This document shows, in pieces, positions 25,880 through 34,230 of a stretch of DNA of 64,000 bases. Numbering within the stretch: position 1 is the stretch's first letter; each line of letters starts with the position of its first letter. Under the pieces are notes generated by a model that was given only the letters and a program-made list of their open reading frames with translations, was not told the DNA's origin and did no database searches. Source of the stretch: JAQIBY01 sp963676165. GTDB taxonomy: Bacteria > Bacteroidota > Bacteroidia > Bacteroidales > ML635J-15. The position numbers and the translations under genes were made by a program. The stretch lies in contig OY781043.1 in NCBI GenBank assembly GCA_963676165.1, forward strand, positions 2,170,001-2,234,000, read 5' to 3'.

Positions 25880-27028
25880 ATGACAACTCTAGCTGTAACA
25901 CACTTATTTTTGCAACAATACTGGTGGGTGCTTATTGCTCTCCTCGGTGGACTACTTGTTTTCCTTCTCTTTGTTCAAGGAGGACAATCTCTCATCTTTT
26001 CAATGACAAAAGATGCCAAAGAAAGAACCATGATGTTGAACACCATGGGACGAAAATGGGAATTTACTTTTACGACACTCGTAACCTTTGGAGGAGCTTT
26101 CTTTGCCTCCTTCCCGCTTTTCTATGCAACCAGTTTTGGTGGAGCATATTGGGCTTGGACAGCCATACTCCTATCCTTTACAATTCAAGCGTTTTCCTAT
26201 GAATACAGATCAAAACCTGGAAACATTTACGGATCTAGATTCTTTGAAATCTTACTTTACCTCAATGGTATGCTTGGTCCATTCTTATTAGGACTTGCTG
26301 TTGGTACATTTTTCACTGGATCACAATTCATCATGGAAGATTCAGCATTGCGTGAAACCTTCTGGCAAAACGGATGGCATGGTCTGGAAGCACTTGCTGA
26401 CTGGAGAAATGTCATGTTAGGCTTAACAGTACTTTTCTTATCCAGAACATCAGGTATTCTTTACTTCATGCATACAATTGATGATGAAAATCTTATGGTA
26501 AAAGCAAGAAAACACTTGTGGTTAAATGCTGTACCGTTTGTCATCTTCTTCTTAACATTTGCAGTTGCGCTTTTAACCAAAGAAGGGTTTGCCGTCAATC
26601 CAGAAACTGGAGAAGTCTTTATGGAACCTTTCAAGTACCTCCACAACTTTTTAGAGATGCCTATTGTATTGATCATTTTCTTGATTGGAGTTTTGGCAGT
26701 ACTTGCAGGCATTATCCGTAGTTTATTTGTAAAATCCTGCGACAAAGCTTTTTGGATAACTGGTCCTGGTATTGTGCTTGTTGTTATGGCATTATTTTTT
26801 GTTGCCGGTTTTAACAACACATCGTTTTACCCATCTGTCTCTGATCTTAACTCATCATTGACCATACAAAATGCATCATCATCCTTATTCACCTTGAAAA
26901 CGATGAGCATTGTTTCTCTGATGATTCCTTTTGTTCTTGCATACATTGTTTACGCATGGCGAAGCATCAACAAAACAAAAATTAACAGAGAAGAAATGGA
27001 TGATCACGATAGCTCACACGTTTATTAA
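25880..27028 (+). CDS. cydB: Cytochrome bd ubiquinol oxidase subunit II
   Basis: The partner membrane subunit of CydA: 382 residues, about eight to nine spans, opening with LQQYWWVLIALLGGLLVFLLF and followed by the QGGQSL segment typical of CydB. GLEALADWRNVMLGL and FNNTSFYPS near the C-terminus are family features. It is two bases after cydA. Cytochrome bd lets the cell respire at low oxygen, in line with the FNR-type sensor at 37904. Confidence 0.95.
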   Translation: MTTLAVTHLFLQQYWWVLIALLGGLLVFLLFVQGGQSLIFSMTKDAKERTMMLNTMGRKWEFTFTTLVTFGGAFFASFPLFYATSFGGAYWAWTAILLSFTIQAFSYEYRSKPGNIYGSRFFEILLYLNGMLGPFLLGLAVGTFFTGSQFIMEDSALRETFWQNGWHGLEALADWRNVMLGLTVLFLSRTSGILYFMHTIDDENLMVKARKHLWLNAVPFVIFFLTFAVALLTKEGFAVNPETGEVFMEPFKYLHNFLEMPIVLIIFLIGVLAVLAGIIRSLFVKSCDKAFWITGPGIVLVVMALFFVAGFNNTSFYPSVSDLNSSLTIQNASSSLFTLKTMSIVSLMIPFVLAYIVYAWRSINKTKINREEMDDHDSSHVY

Positions 27029-27045
27029 ACTTAAAGCTGAAAATT

Positions 27046-27195
27046 ATGAAATATGCATATGAAATTATATCTTTGATTGGTTGGCCGGTATTGATTTTTG
27101 TCTCATACAAAATATCAATGATCTTGATCAATCGATTTGAGAAAAGATTGGATACCGGAGAACAAACGGAAACCAATACCACTGAAAAAGAATGA
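27046..27195 (+). CDS. 49-residue membrane protein after cydB, candidate small cytochrome bd subunit
   Basis: An unbroken 50-codon frame starts at ATG 27046, 17 bases after the cydB stop, and ends with TGA inside an ATGA overlap with the next gene. The protein has one membrane span (about 6-28, IISLIGWPVLIFVSYKISMI) and a polar charged tail (EKRLDTGEQTETN). Position, size and topology recall CydX/CydS subunits of other phyla, but there is no clear sequence match. Its tight spacing and overlap make it a real gene; the role is inference. Confidence 0.72.
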   Translation: MKYAYEIISLIGWPVLIFVSYKISMILINRFEKRLDTGEQTETNTTEKE

Positions 27196-27575
27196 AATTA
27201 AAACATGTATTTATTTTAGGTTTTGCGGTTACACTACTTACTCAGGTAAGTTGTAACCGCAAACTTCCTTGTGAGAAACTCACTTCTGACAAGGAATACT
27301 ATCGTGCATCCGGCGTAGCATACTCTTCCAAAGAGGATTTAGCTTACGAAAAAGCAATTCATATCGCAAAACGAAACCTCATTAAAGTCATTGCAAAAGA
27401 TGTATCGCAAAAATCAGGAGCCGGAGAACAGTTAATTATTGATAGCTTAGAAAAAGGCATCAAACTTCATGAATTAGAAGTGATATGCAGACATAACGAC
27501 AAGCACAAAGGATCTTTTCGGTGTAGTGTCGCAGTGGAAATGAGCAGCAGTAAAATCCTGCATTATTACGATTAA
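27192..27575 (+). CDS. Small lipoprotein coupled to the cyd operon
   Basis: A 127-residue exported protein. The signal ends in a lipobox (LTQVSC, Cys21), predicting lipid anchoring. The mature part (about 40-127) has YYRASGVAYSSKEDLAYEKA and AKRNLIKVIAK, resembling the LPP20/DUF-type fold in which a short alpha-beta domain handles repeated AxxxAxxN helices. The start overlaps the small membrane gene by four bases (ATGA). The function is unknown; the link to cytochrome bd rests on position only. Confidence 0.7.
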   Translation: MKLKHVFILGFAVTLLTQVSCNRKLPCEKLTSDKEYYRASGVAYSSKEDLAYEKAIHIAKRNLIKVIAKDVSQKSGAGEQLIIDSLEKGIKLHELEVICRHNDKHKGSFRCSVAVEMSSSKILHYYD

Positions 27576-27638
27576 TTTAACATTGTTCCTTGCAATAAAT
27601 CCGAACGAAAAAGCGTATTTTGAATAAAATCAGTTTCT

Positions 27639-28172
27639 ATGTTTTTGGAAATCTTACTTATCGTTTTAGGTATTATCCTGATGGTCGTAGGACTCATAGG
27701 ATGCGTACTCCCTGTGATACCAGGACCTCCTATTAGTTGGGCTGGAATTTTATTGCTTCACCTTACTGATAGAGTTCAGTTTTCCACAGAATTTTTAGTT
27801 ATTTGGCTTGTCATTGCTATTGCTGTTACCATTGTGGACAATATTATTCCCGTGATAGGTACAAAAAAAATGGGTGGCACAAAATGGGGTGTCAGAGGTT
27901 CTGCAATAGGATTAATCATTGGACTGTTTTTCGGTCCTATCGGAATTTTTATTGGACCATTTTTAGGTGCCTTGGTCGGTGAAATTTTGTATTTCCAAAC
28001 AAAATCAGGACTAGAAAAAACACAAGGTATGACAGAAAGCGAAAAACACAAAAGAGCCTTTCTTTCTGCCCTCGGAAGCTTTGTTGGGCTTCTCTTTGGC
28101 ATTGTCCTCAAGCTCATTGTCAGTGGAATTCTGACCTTCAAATTCATCCAAGCTATTTTTCAAGCTTTATAA
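27639..28172 (+). CDS. DUF456 membrane protein
   Basis: A 177-residue, very hydrophobic protein with several spans. The repeated glycine-rich helices are typical of DUF456: GLIGCVLPVIPGPPISWAGIL, TIVDNIIPVIGTKKMGGTKWG and GPIGIFIGPFLGALVGE. Family function is not established. It is followed ten bases later by the Nudix hydrolase and may be co-transcribed with it. Confidence 0.85.
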   Translation: MFLEILLIVLGIILMVVGLIGCVLPVIPGPPISWAGILLLHLTDRVQFSTEFLVIWLVIAIAVTIVDNIIPVIGTKKMGGTKWGVRGSAIGLIIGLFFGPIGIFIGPFLGALVGEILYFQTKSGLEKTQGMTESEKHKRAFLSALGSFVGLLFGIVLKLIVSGILTFKFIQAIFQAL

Positions 28173-28182
28173 GATTACAATC

Positions 28183-28824
28183 ATGACAAACAAAGAGCTC
28201 ATTAACTCGCTCAAAACAGCGCTAAAAAACACCCTGCCAGGCTGGGATTCTCACAAACGCTACATGCCAATTCAAGGATTGCAAAACATCAATTATAAAA
28301 GCAATGGGAATCTAAAAAAAGGGGCTGTTCTCGCCTGTCTTTATGAGGAGAATGATGAAATTATGACAATTCTGATTGAACGTACTCAGGACACATCCCC
28401 ACATTCCGGGCAAATTGCATTTCCAGGTGGTCGCTATGAAGATTTTGATAAGACACAAATAAAGACCGCCTTTCGGGAAGCATGGGAAGAGGTTGATCTC
28501 AAACCAGAAGAGCTCGAACATCTTGGACAACTTAGTTCAATTGACATTCCTGTAAGTGGATACACTGTACTACCAGTTGTTGCATGGCACAACAACATTC
28601 CAGAACTCAAAGGAAACCCACAAGAAGTTGCTAGCCTCATTCAAACACCATTAATTCCCCTGATGAACAGTCTTAAAATAGAAAAAATCCCTGTCAGACA
28701 GAGGGAAGTCACAACACCATGCTTTATTGCACAAGATTACATCGTTTGGGGTGCAACTGCAATGGTATTAGGGGAATTAAGAGAAATAATTAAAAGCATT
28801 AATCCTTCTTTGATTCAGGGATAA
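28183..28824 (+). CDS. Nudix hydrolase, CoA pyrophosphatase type
   Basis: A 213-residue Nudix enzyme. HSGQIAFPGGRYE, preceding the Nudix box with REAWEEVDL, is the NudL/PCD1-type signature of CoA pyrophosphatases, which cleave CoA or oxidised CoA to 3',5'-ADP and phosphopantetheine. SGYTVLPVVA agrees with that subgroup. The 3' end overlaps the convergent msrB gene by 26 bases. Confidence 0.85.
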   Translation: MTNKELINSLKTALKNTLPGWDSHKRYMPIQGLQNINYKSNGNLKKGAVLACLYEENDEIMTILIERTQDTSPHSGQIAFPGGRYEDFDKTQIKTAFREAWEEVDLKPEELEHLGQLSSIDIPVSGYTVLPVVAWHNNIPELKGNPQEVASLIQTPLIPLMNSLKIEKIPVRQREVTTPCFIAQDYIVWGATAMVLGELREIIKSINPSLIQG

Positions 28825-29233
28825 ATTCCATAGAAATGGAATTCACACAATAACGGGTATTTTTATCTGTAAACCCCTCTCCTAAAAACACATGACCTAA
28901 ATGTGCGCCACAATTTGTACAAACAATCTCCGTTCGTACTCCATCTGCATCAGGAACTCGTTTTACAGCACCCGGAATTTCATCATCAAAACTTGGCCAA
29001 CCACAATGAGCATCAAATTTACTTTCGGAACGGTAAAGCTCTGCATCACAACGTTTACACACATAGGTTCCTGCCTCCCAATGATTTTCATACTCACCAG
29101 AAAAAGGCATTTCAGTTCCTTTATGGATAATTACTCTCTGCTCCTCTTTACTCAATTCATTGTATTCGGTTTCATTCTGAGCCATAAGCGAAATATTAGT
29201 CAAAATAAAAATAATAAGAACTAATTGTTTCAT
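28799..29233 (-). CDS. msrB: Secreted peptide-methionine (R)-S-oxide reductase
   Basis: It reduces Met-R-sulfoxide in proteins. A signal peptide (about 1-19, SLMAQ) places it outside the cytoplasm. The structural zinc is held by two CxxC pairs (YVCKRCDAEL and VCTNCGAHLG), GWPSFDD is conserved, and RYCVNSISMEF carries the catalytic cysteine. The resolving partner must be a periplasmic thiol system not in the window. Its 3' end overlaps that of the Nudix gene. Confidence 0.93.
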   Translation of the reverse strand: MKQLVLIIFILTNISLMAQNETEYNELSKEEQRVIIHKGTEMPFSGEYENHWEAGTYVCKRCDAELYRSESKFDAHCGWPSFDDEIPGAVKRVPDADGVRTEIVCTNCGAHLGHVFLGEGFTDKNTRYCVNSISMEFIPESKKD

Positions 29234-29581
29234 CGTTTTTTGTTTTCACTTTAACAAAAATCAGGCATTATATGTTCATCAACAATGTTTAACATTTTCT
29301 ATTCTACAAAAACATAAATTCTTTTTCATCTTAGTTGTCATAGATAAGCCAGAAATATTAAAAATTTAAAACGGGATTACAGCAATGTATTAATATCAGT
29401 AAAACACAAACATTTTTAACAATATATTCATTAACCTGAACAAATAAGTTTTGTATCGTAACTCAATTATATAAACAATTTTTGGTAAGGGAAACAATCA
29501 ACACAAAAAGAAAACTATATACTATTCGTATATTTCAACAATATTCCTAATTTTGTACTGAAATAACTAAAACGAATAAAC
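29234..29581. promoter_or_regulatory. Intergenic region with promoter of the beta-barrel gene
   Basis: This 348-base AT-rich gap is divergent between msrB and the barrel gene. A TTCG at 29525-29528, 19 bases, then TAATTTTG (29548-29555) gives a near-consensus promoter ending 26 bases before the barrel ATG. No gene, hairpin or repeat was recognised in the rest. Confidence 0.55.
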
Positions 29582-30304
29582 ATGAAAAGAACATTTATCA
29601 CACTGTTAATCATTTTAATTGGGGGAACTTCCTTCTCCAGTTTCGCGCAAAAGTCCATTACTGATAGCGGGTTTTATTTGAATGTTGGAGGGTTTGCTCC
29701 GAACTATAAGTACCTTGTACCTTTAGCTTTTGAGAACGACATACTTGAAAAACCAGAAAACACTGAAACCCTTTATAAACTTGGTGCAAATATTGAAATT
29801 GGTAATTTATTTAAAGTTGCTGATATTGGTTCTAATGCAATTCACGTAAAAGTTAGCTGGCTAGATGCGAACATTGCAAAATCATCTTACGAAGGAAAAT
29901 ATTTGTTTACCCCTGTTAATTTTAAGTATTATGCAATACAAGGTAGCGCTTTTAAACTTGGACCCAATTTCACTTATGCATTAAATGACAAAATGGGCAT
30001 TGATGTATTCTATCAAATTGCGCCTGTTTTCTCATTTTGGTATGATGACACAGATTATGGTCCAGCTTTCGAGGACTCAGAAATGTCTTACGATGACAAT
30101 CTTCGCGAAAAATATGCATTAGGTGTATTACATACCACAGGGCTTGCTTTTCGATATGATTTTTTATCTGCAGGAATCAATTGGAATTTTGGATCTGCTA
30201 AAGATTTTGATGCTGATGACAATGCAACTACTTTTAATACAGATGTTGACTACTATAGATATAGAATGGGAAGCTTCCGCTTTTATATTGGTTTTAAATT
30301 TTAA
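29582..30304 (+). CDS. Outer-membrane beta-barrel protein, unrecognised family
   Basis: A 240-residue protein with a signal peptide (about 1-23, SSFAQ). The mature part alternates hydrophobic and polar residues with aromatic girdles and ends in FRFYIGFKF, the terminal-phenylalanine beta-signal of outer-membrane barrels. It is monocistronic, with its own promoter and a strong terminator. No specific function can be assigned. Confidence 0.7.
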   Translation: MKRTFITLLIILIGGTSFSSFAQKSITDSGFYLNVGGFAPNYKYLVPLAFENDILEKPENTETLYKLGANIEIGNLFKVADIGSNAIHVKVSWLDANIAKSSYEGKYLFTPVNFKYYAIQGSAFKLGPNFTYALNDKMGIDVFYQIAPVFSFWYDDTDYGPAFEDSEMSYDDNLREKYALGVLHTTGLAFRYDFLSAGINWNFGSAKDFDADDNATTFNTDVDYYRYRMGSFRFYIGFKF

Positions 30305-30327
30305 AAATTAATTAAAACTTTGTGTAG

Positions 30328-30366
30328 AAATGCTACTTAGACAGAAACTAAGTAGCATTTTTATTT
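30328..30366 (+). terminator. Terminator after the beta-barrel gene
   Basis: A perfect 13-bp stem (AAATGCTACTTAG/CTAAGTAGCATTT) with a 7-base loop, followed by TTTTATTTT. Confidence 0.9.
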
Positions 30367-30452
30367 TATGTCAGAACAAAATAAGTACTTATACTTACGA
30401 AATACTTTCTATTTTCATGCCTTATTAATACCTCTGACCAATTTAATTTGTC

Positions 30453-30827
30453 ATGGTAAAGAAAACGGAAGCTTATAAGGCGGCAAGAGCCAAACGCAAA
30501 GCAAGACAAAAAGAAGAACGCATCTCGACTGTTCGTGACAGGCCGTTGAAATCTGTTTTTAAAGCCATTACCTGGCGAGTGATTGCATCTGCAACAACCT
30601 TTGCTTTGGCAATGATCTTTTTTGGAGAAGATCCTTACGCTTTAGAAAAAGCAACTGGAGTTGCAGTGGCAGAATCAGCAATTAAAATGTTGCTGTACTT
30701 TCTGCACGAAAGAGCTTGGACAAGTGTTCGTTGGGGTAGAATGCGCGTTATCATTCGGAGAAATTCAATGATACGAAGACGAATTGTGAAACGGATTAAA
30801 TTAACAACTCCTAAATTAAAACGATGA
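30453..30827 (+). CDS. DUF2061 membrane protein
   Basis: A 124-residue protein with a very basic N-terminus and C-terminus around a DUF2061 domain (about 33-95): SVFKAITWRVIASATTFALA, KMLLYFLHERAWT. DUF2061 proteins are often encoded in sulfate-assimilation operons, and here the stop overlaps the cysH start (ATGA). That supports a role linked to sulfate reduction or transport, still unproven. Confidence 0.85.
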   Translation: MVKKTEAYKAARAKRKARQKEERISTVRDRPLKSVFKAITWRVIASATTFALAMIFFGEDPYALEKATGVAVAESAIKMLLYFLHERAWTSVRWGRMRVIIRRNSMIRRRIVKRIKLTTPKLKR

Positions 30828-31528
30828 AAGCTTTAAAAACACATCAAGAAACAATTGAAAATAAAAGCATTCCAGAAATTCTGGACTATGTGACAACACA
30901 GTTTCCGGGAAAAGCAATATTCACCACAAGTTTTGGAATTGAAGATCAAGTTATTACACATTATATCTTCACAAATAACCTCCCGATTCGTGTTGTAAGT
31001 ATAGACACAGGACGCATGTTTGAGGAAACATACAAAGTGTTCAACAGAACTCGTGAACGCTACAACAAAGAAATAGAGGTCATGTTCCCTAAACACGAAG
31101 CAGTTCAGAATTTGTTAAGTAAAAAAGGACCATATAGCTTTTACGAATCGATTGAAAACCGTAAAGAATGCTGTAACATTCGAAAAGTTGAGCCCTTGCG
31201 CAGAGCATTAGTTGATATGGAAATCTGGATTACTGGAATTCGCAGAGATCAAAATCAAAACCGAACTGACATGCACATGTTAGAATGGGACGAAGGTTAT
31301 GGTTTATACAAAATAAATCCGCTCATTGAATGGACACTTCAGGATGTTGAAAACTTCCTCAAGAAAGAAAACATCCCATACAATAATCTTCACGACAAAG
31401 GTTTTGTCAGTATCGGTTGTGCGCCTTGCACACGTGCAATCCAATCTGGCGATGATTTTCGTGCCGGACGCTGGTGGTGGGAAAACAACTCAGGAAAAGA
31501 ATGTGGGTTACATACTCACGGAAAATAA
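30824..31528 (+). CDS. cysH: Adenylyl-/phosphoadenylyl-sulfate reductase
   Basis: It reduces activated sulfate to sulfite in cysteine biosynthesis. The 234 residues show TTSFGIEDQV near the nucleotide site. Paired cysteines Cys116-Cys117 (RKECCNIRKVEPL) and Cys199/Cys202 (IGCAPCTRAI) are the [4Fe-4S] ligands of APS reductases, and Cys227 in GKECGLH is the catalytic residue. The iron-sulfur motif points to APS (not PAPS) as substrate. ATP sulfurylase genes do not follow in the window. Confidence 0.92.
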   Translation: MKALKTHQETIENKSIPEILDYVTTQFPGKAIFTTSFGIEDQVITHYIFTNNLPIRVVSIDTGRMFEETYKVFNRTRERYNKEIEVMFPKHEAVQNLLSKKGPYSFYESIENRKECCNIRKVEPLRRALVDMEIWITGIRRDQNQNRTDMHMLEWDEGYGLYKINPLIEWTLQDVENFLKKENIPYNNLHDKGFVSIGCAPCTRAIQSGDDFRAGRWWWENNSGKECGLHTHGK

Positions 31529-31555
31529 CAGCAATTGATTCCCGTATAAAAAACA

Positions 31556-31587
31556 AAAGCATCAGCGAAAACTGATGCTTTGTTTTG
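31556..31587 (+). terminator. Terminator after cysH
   Basis: The 10-bp stem AAAGCATCAG/CTGATGCTTT with a 6-base loop is followed by GTTTT. Confidence 0.85.
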
Positions 31588-31627
31588 CCAATGCATTCAT
31601 TAACTAGCCTGAGTCAAGCTAAGAAAT

Positions 31628-32173
31628 CTATTTCTCATTAATCAATTGAACAATTTTCTTATTCTGAGGATCCACCCTAGTGCTAAATACTTCAATAAGT
31701 TTTCCTTTCTTCGAAATAAAATATTTCTGAAAATTCCATCCAACGGTTGAATCTTCAACTCCGTTCTTCTCTTCTTGAGTTAACCACTGATAAACAGGAT
31801 GTATTTCATCGCCTTTCACATGAATTTTTGACATCATTAAAAACTCCACACCATAATTTTCCTCACAAAACGCTTTAATTTCTTCATCAGTACCAGGCTC
31901 TTGACTCATAAAATCGTTAGATGGAAAACCGATAATGACAAAATCCTCCCCACCATACATTTCATGCAATTTTTGCAACCCCTCATACTGCGGTGTAAAA
32001 CCACACTTAGAGGCAGTGTTGACAATGAGCACTTTTTTCCCTTTGAATTGAGAAAAATCGACCATCTCGCCATTAATATCTTCAGCTTGCAAATCGTAAA
32101 ATGATTCTTGAGCCATTACATTCACTGAAAAAGCAATTAGCATTCCTACAATAAAATATTTCATAATTCTCAT
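31628..32173 (-). CDS. Secreted glutathione-peroxidase family thiol peroxidase
   Basis: It reduces hydroperoxides, in bacteria usually with thioredoxin-like donors. A signal peptide (about 1-22, NVMAQ) exports it. NTASKCGFTPQYEGL carries the peroxidatic Cys57. The usual FPCNQF motif is altered to FPSNDF, so the second cysteine is missing, while SQEPG, VGWNFQKYF (catalytic Trp/Asn) are kept. The start may be MRIMKYF (32173) or its internal Met. It stands alone, convergent with cysH. Confidence 0.88.
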   Translation of the reverse strand: MRIMKYFIVGMLIAFSVNVMAQESFYDLQAEDINGEMVDFSQFKGKKVLIVNTASKCGFTPQYEGLQKLHEMYGGEDFVIIGFPSNDFMSQEPGTDEEIKAFCEENYGVEFLMMSKIHVKGDEIHPVYQWLTQEEKNGVEDSTVGWNFQKYFISKKGKLIEVFSTRVDPQNKKIVQLINEK

Positions 32174-32196
32174 TTTTTCAAGAAACAGAAATGCAC

Positions 32197-32204
32197 TAAA
32201 TTTG
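32197..32204 (+). promoter_or_regulatory. -7 box (TAAATTTG) of the fRMsr gene
   Basis: A perfect TAnnTTTG lies 23 bases before the ATG at 32228; the -33 position reads TTTT in place of TTTG. Confidence 0.55.
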
Positions 32205-32227
32205 TTTACGTAAAAAAAGCTCTATTT

Positions 32228-32692
32228 ATGGATAAAAACAAGAAAGCAACAAGATACGAGAGAGTTTTTGAGCAGATCCAGACTTTAACAAAAGACATTA
32301 ACAACCCAGTATCCAGAATGTCAACCATTTCTGCAATACTACATCATAAATTCAATTATTATTTTTGGACAGGCTTTTATCTACTCAATGAAAAGCAAGA
32401 ATTACTTGTTGGACCATATCAAGGTCCCTTAGCCTGCTTAAAACTGAAAGCACACACCGGAGTTTGCTGGGCAGGAATAGATCAAGCAAAAGCAATTATT
32501 GTTGATGATGTAGAAACCTTCCCTGGTCATATTGCCTGTAGTTCAAAATCAAAGTCAGAAATTGTTGTCCCACTTTACACCAAAGAGAACAAAATAATTG
32601 GAATTTTAGATGTGGATAGTGAAGCTAAAAATAGCTTTGATGAGACAGATCAACATTGGCTTAACAAAATATGTCAAAACATTTATGAGTAA
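32228..32692 (+). CDS. GAF-domain free methionine-(R)-sulfoxide reductase
   Basis: A 154-residue single GAF domain. GPYQGPLACLKLKAHTGVCW followed by the HIACSSKSKSEIVVPL segment holds the three cysteines of the fRMsr (YebR) family, and GILDVDSE is the typical end. It should reduce free Met-R-sulfoxide in the cytoplasm, complementing the secreted MsrB at 28799. It ends 12 bases from the convergent PUR gene. Confidence 0.87.
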   Translation: MDKNKKATRYERVFEQIQTLTKDINNPVSRMSTISAILHHKFNYYFWTGFYLLNEKQELLVGPYQGPLACLKLKAHTGVCWAGIDQAKAIIVDDVETFPGHIACSSKSKSEIVVPLYTKENKIIGILDVDSEAKNSFDETDQHWLNKICQNIYE

Positions 32693-32704
32693 GCTGAATA
32701 TAGT

Positions 32705-33106
32705 TTATTCCTTATCGAGATCTTCAAAGTCAACATCTGTAAAACCAGAAGTTTCTTCTGTTTCGCTGTCGGAAGATTCATCAAGATTATGATTGTCAAT
32801 CACATTCCCTGATTTTTCCTGCTCACCATCTTCAAGAAAATCTCCTACATTTTCTTGAATAAACCCGACAGATTGAGTTAAAGCATCAGAAAACTTATCA
32901 AAATCCTCTTTGTAAAGAAACAGTTTATGCTTCTCAAAGTGAAATGAGCCCTCATCATTATCATATACTTTTTTGCTTTCAGTAATTGTCAAATACAAAT
33001 CCCCTTTTCGTGTTTTTTTCACATCAAAGAAATAGGTACGCCTACCAGCGCGTACAACATCTGAAAAAATTTCATGTCTTCCGTTTGAATCATTACCTTC
33101 CATCAC
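32705..33106 (-). CDS. DUF3276 / PUR-alpha-like nucleic-acid-binding protein
   Basis: A 133-residue Bacteroidota protein with one PUR repeat (about 10-80: EIFSDVVRAGRRTYFFDVKK, then LYLTITESKK) that binds single-stranded DNA or RNA as a homodimer in characterised relatives. A strongly acidic tail with Glu/Ser/Asp follows. Its cellular role is not known. A perfect -7 box lies upstream on the same strand. Confidence 0.88.
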   Translation of the reverse strand: MMEGNDSNGRHEIFSDVVRAGRRTYFFDVKKTRKGDLYLTITESKKVYDNDEGSFHFEKHKLFLYKEDFDKFSDALTQSVGFIQENVGDFLEDGEQEKSGNVIDNHNLDESSDSETEETSGFTDVDFEDLDKE

Positions 33107-33132
33107 CTTAGCTTTTTATTGGTCTTTACACA

Positions 33133-33140
33133 CAAATATA
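33133..33140 (-). promoter_or_regulatory. -7 box (TATATTTG, minus strand) of the PUR gene
   Basis: CAAATATA on the plus strand is TATATTTG on the coding strand, 26 bases before the ATG. No well-spaced -33 TTG was seen. Confidence 0.5.
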
Positions 33141-33232
33141 AAAATGATTTTCATAAAATGAAAAATCAAAGTAAAAAAAATTGCACACCAATAAAAAAAT
33201 GCGCAGCTTTGCAGCCATAAAGGTTCTCAAGA

Positions 33233-34186
33233 ATGATTAGCAGACGATTACTAAGAATTAAGGTGATGCAGATTTATTACTCAAATCTGCTAAGGTCGAA
33301 TAGCGATTTAAAGATTGCTACTAAAGAGTTGGATAACAGCGTACACTACACGCTAGAATTGTACTATGAATTGCTTGCAATAATCACCTACATGGCTGAT
33401 TTTGCTGAAAATAAAATACAGGTTGCTATGGAGAAAAAACTGCCGACAGAAGCAGATTTGAATCCAAACCGACGTTTCGTTGACAACCCTGTGATTGAAG
33501 GCATCCGTAATGCAGATTGTTTTAATAAGCAAACTAAAGCACCTCGAGTACCAGTTGAAGCTCACCAACATCTCATTAAAAATTTATGGAACAATTTCTC
33601 AAGCACAACTGAGTATCAGCGGTATATGATTAAATCTGAAGTAACACTTCAGGATCATAAAGAAATTATCTCTTTCATCATTCGCGAGTATTTCCCTGAA
33701 AATGAAGAAATTGATGCACTTATTGAGGAACATGGAATTTTCTGGAACGACGACATAGGTTTTGCAACCAGTTTACTCGAAAAATCTATTATGCGTTTTA
33801 AACGTGTTGGAAATGATGCTTTCCTCATCATGAAAGAATACAGCTGCGAAGCAGATCGTAAATTTGGAAAAGACTTGTTAATTTCAGCATTGGAAAACGA
33901 CAGTAAGTACGATGCTATGATAGATCAACACAGTAAAAACTGGGATGTTGATCGAATTGCAATTATTGACCGGATCATTATGAAACTTGCCATCACTGAA
34001 TTTATGCACATGCCGGAAATTCCAGTGAAAGTTTCAATTAACGAATACATTGAAATTAGTAAGTTTTATAGCACAGAAAAGAGTAATGCATTTATTAATG
34101 GACTGCTCGATCAAATTGTCAATATTCTGAAAGAAGAAAATAAGTTGAACAAAACTGGCAGAGGACTAGTTGATAATTCGATCTAA
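33233..34186 (+). CDS. nusB: Transcription antitermination factor NusB, long form
   Basis: 317 residues, about twice the usual length, as in other Bacteroidota. RRLLRIKVMQIYYSNL opens the protein and the canonical NusB fold is in the C-terminal half (DQHSKNWDVDRIAIIDRIIM, then EFMHMPEIPVKVSINEYIEI). NusB with NusE/S10 supports rRNA antitermination; the extra N-terminal helices have no assigned role. The gene leads a run of seven closely packed genes to 37802. Confidence 0.9.
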   Translation: MISRRLLRIKVMQIYYSNLLRSNSDLKIATKELDNSVHYTLELYYELLAIITYMADFAENKIQVAMEKKLPTEADLNPNRRFVDNPVIEGIRNADCFNKQTKAPRVPVEAHQHLIKNLWNNFSSTTEYQRYMIKSEVTLQDHKEIISFIIREYFPENEEIDALIEEHGIFWNDDIGFATSLLEKSIMRFKRVGNDAFLIMKEYSCEADRKFGKDLLISALENDSKYDAMIDQHSKNWDVDRIAIIDRIIMKLAITEFMHMPEIPVKVSINEYIEISKFYSTEKSNAFINGLLDQIVNILKEENKLNKTGRGLVDNSI

Positions 34187-34230
34187 ATTTGTTCTCTGAT
34201 GAAGAAAATTGTACTTTTACAAAAATTTGT

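Noticed and set aside
30439..30455. The 15-mer ACCAATTTAATTTGT at the DUF2061 start is identical to the IS630 left end
   Set aside because: In AT-rich DNA of this length one such 15-base match is expected by chance, and no second end or transposase is nearby.
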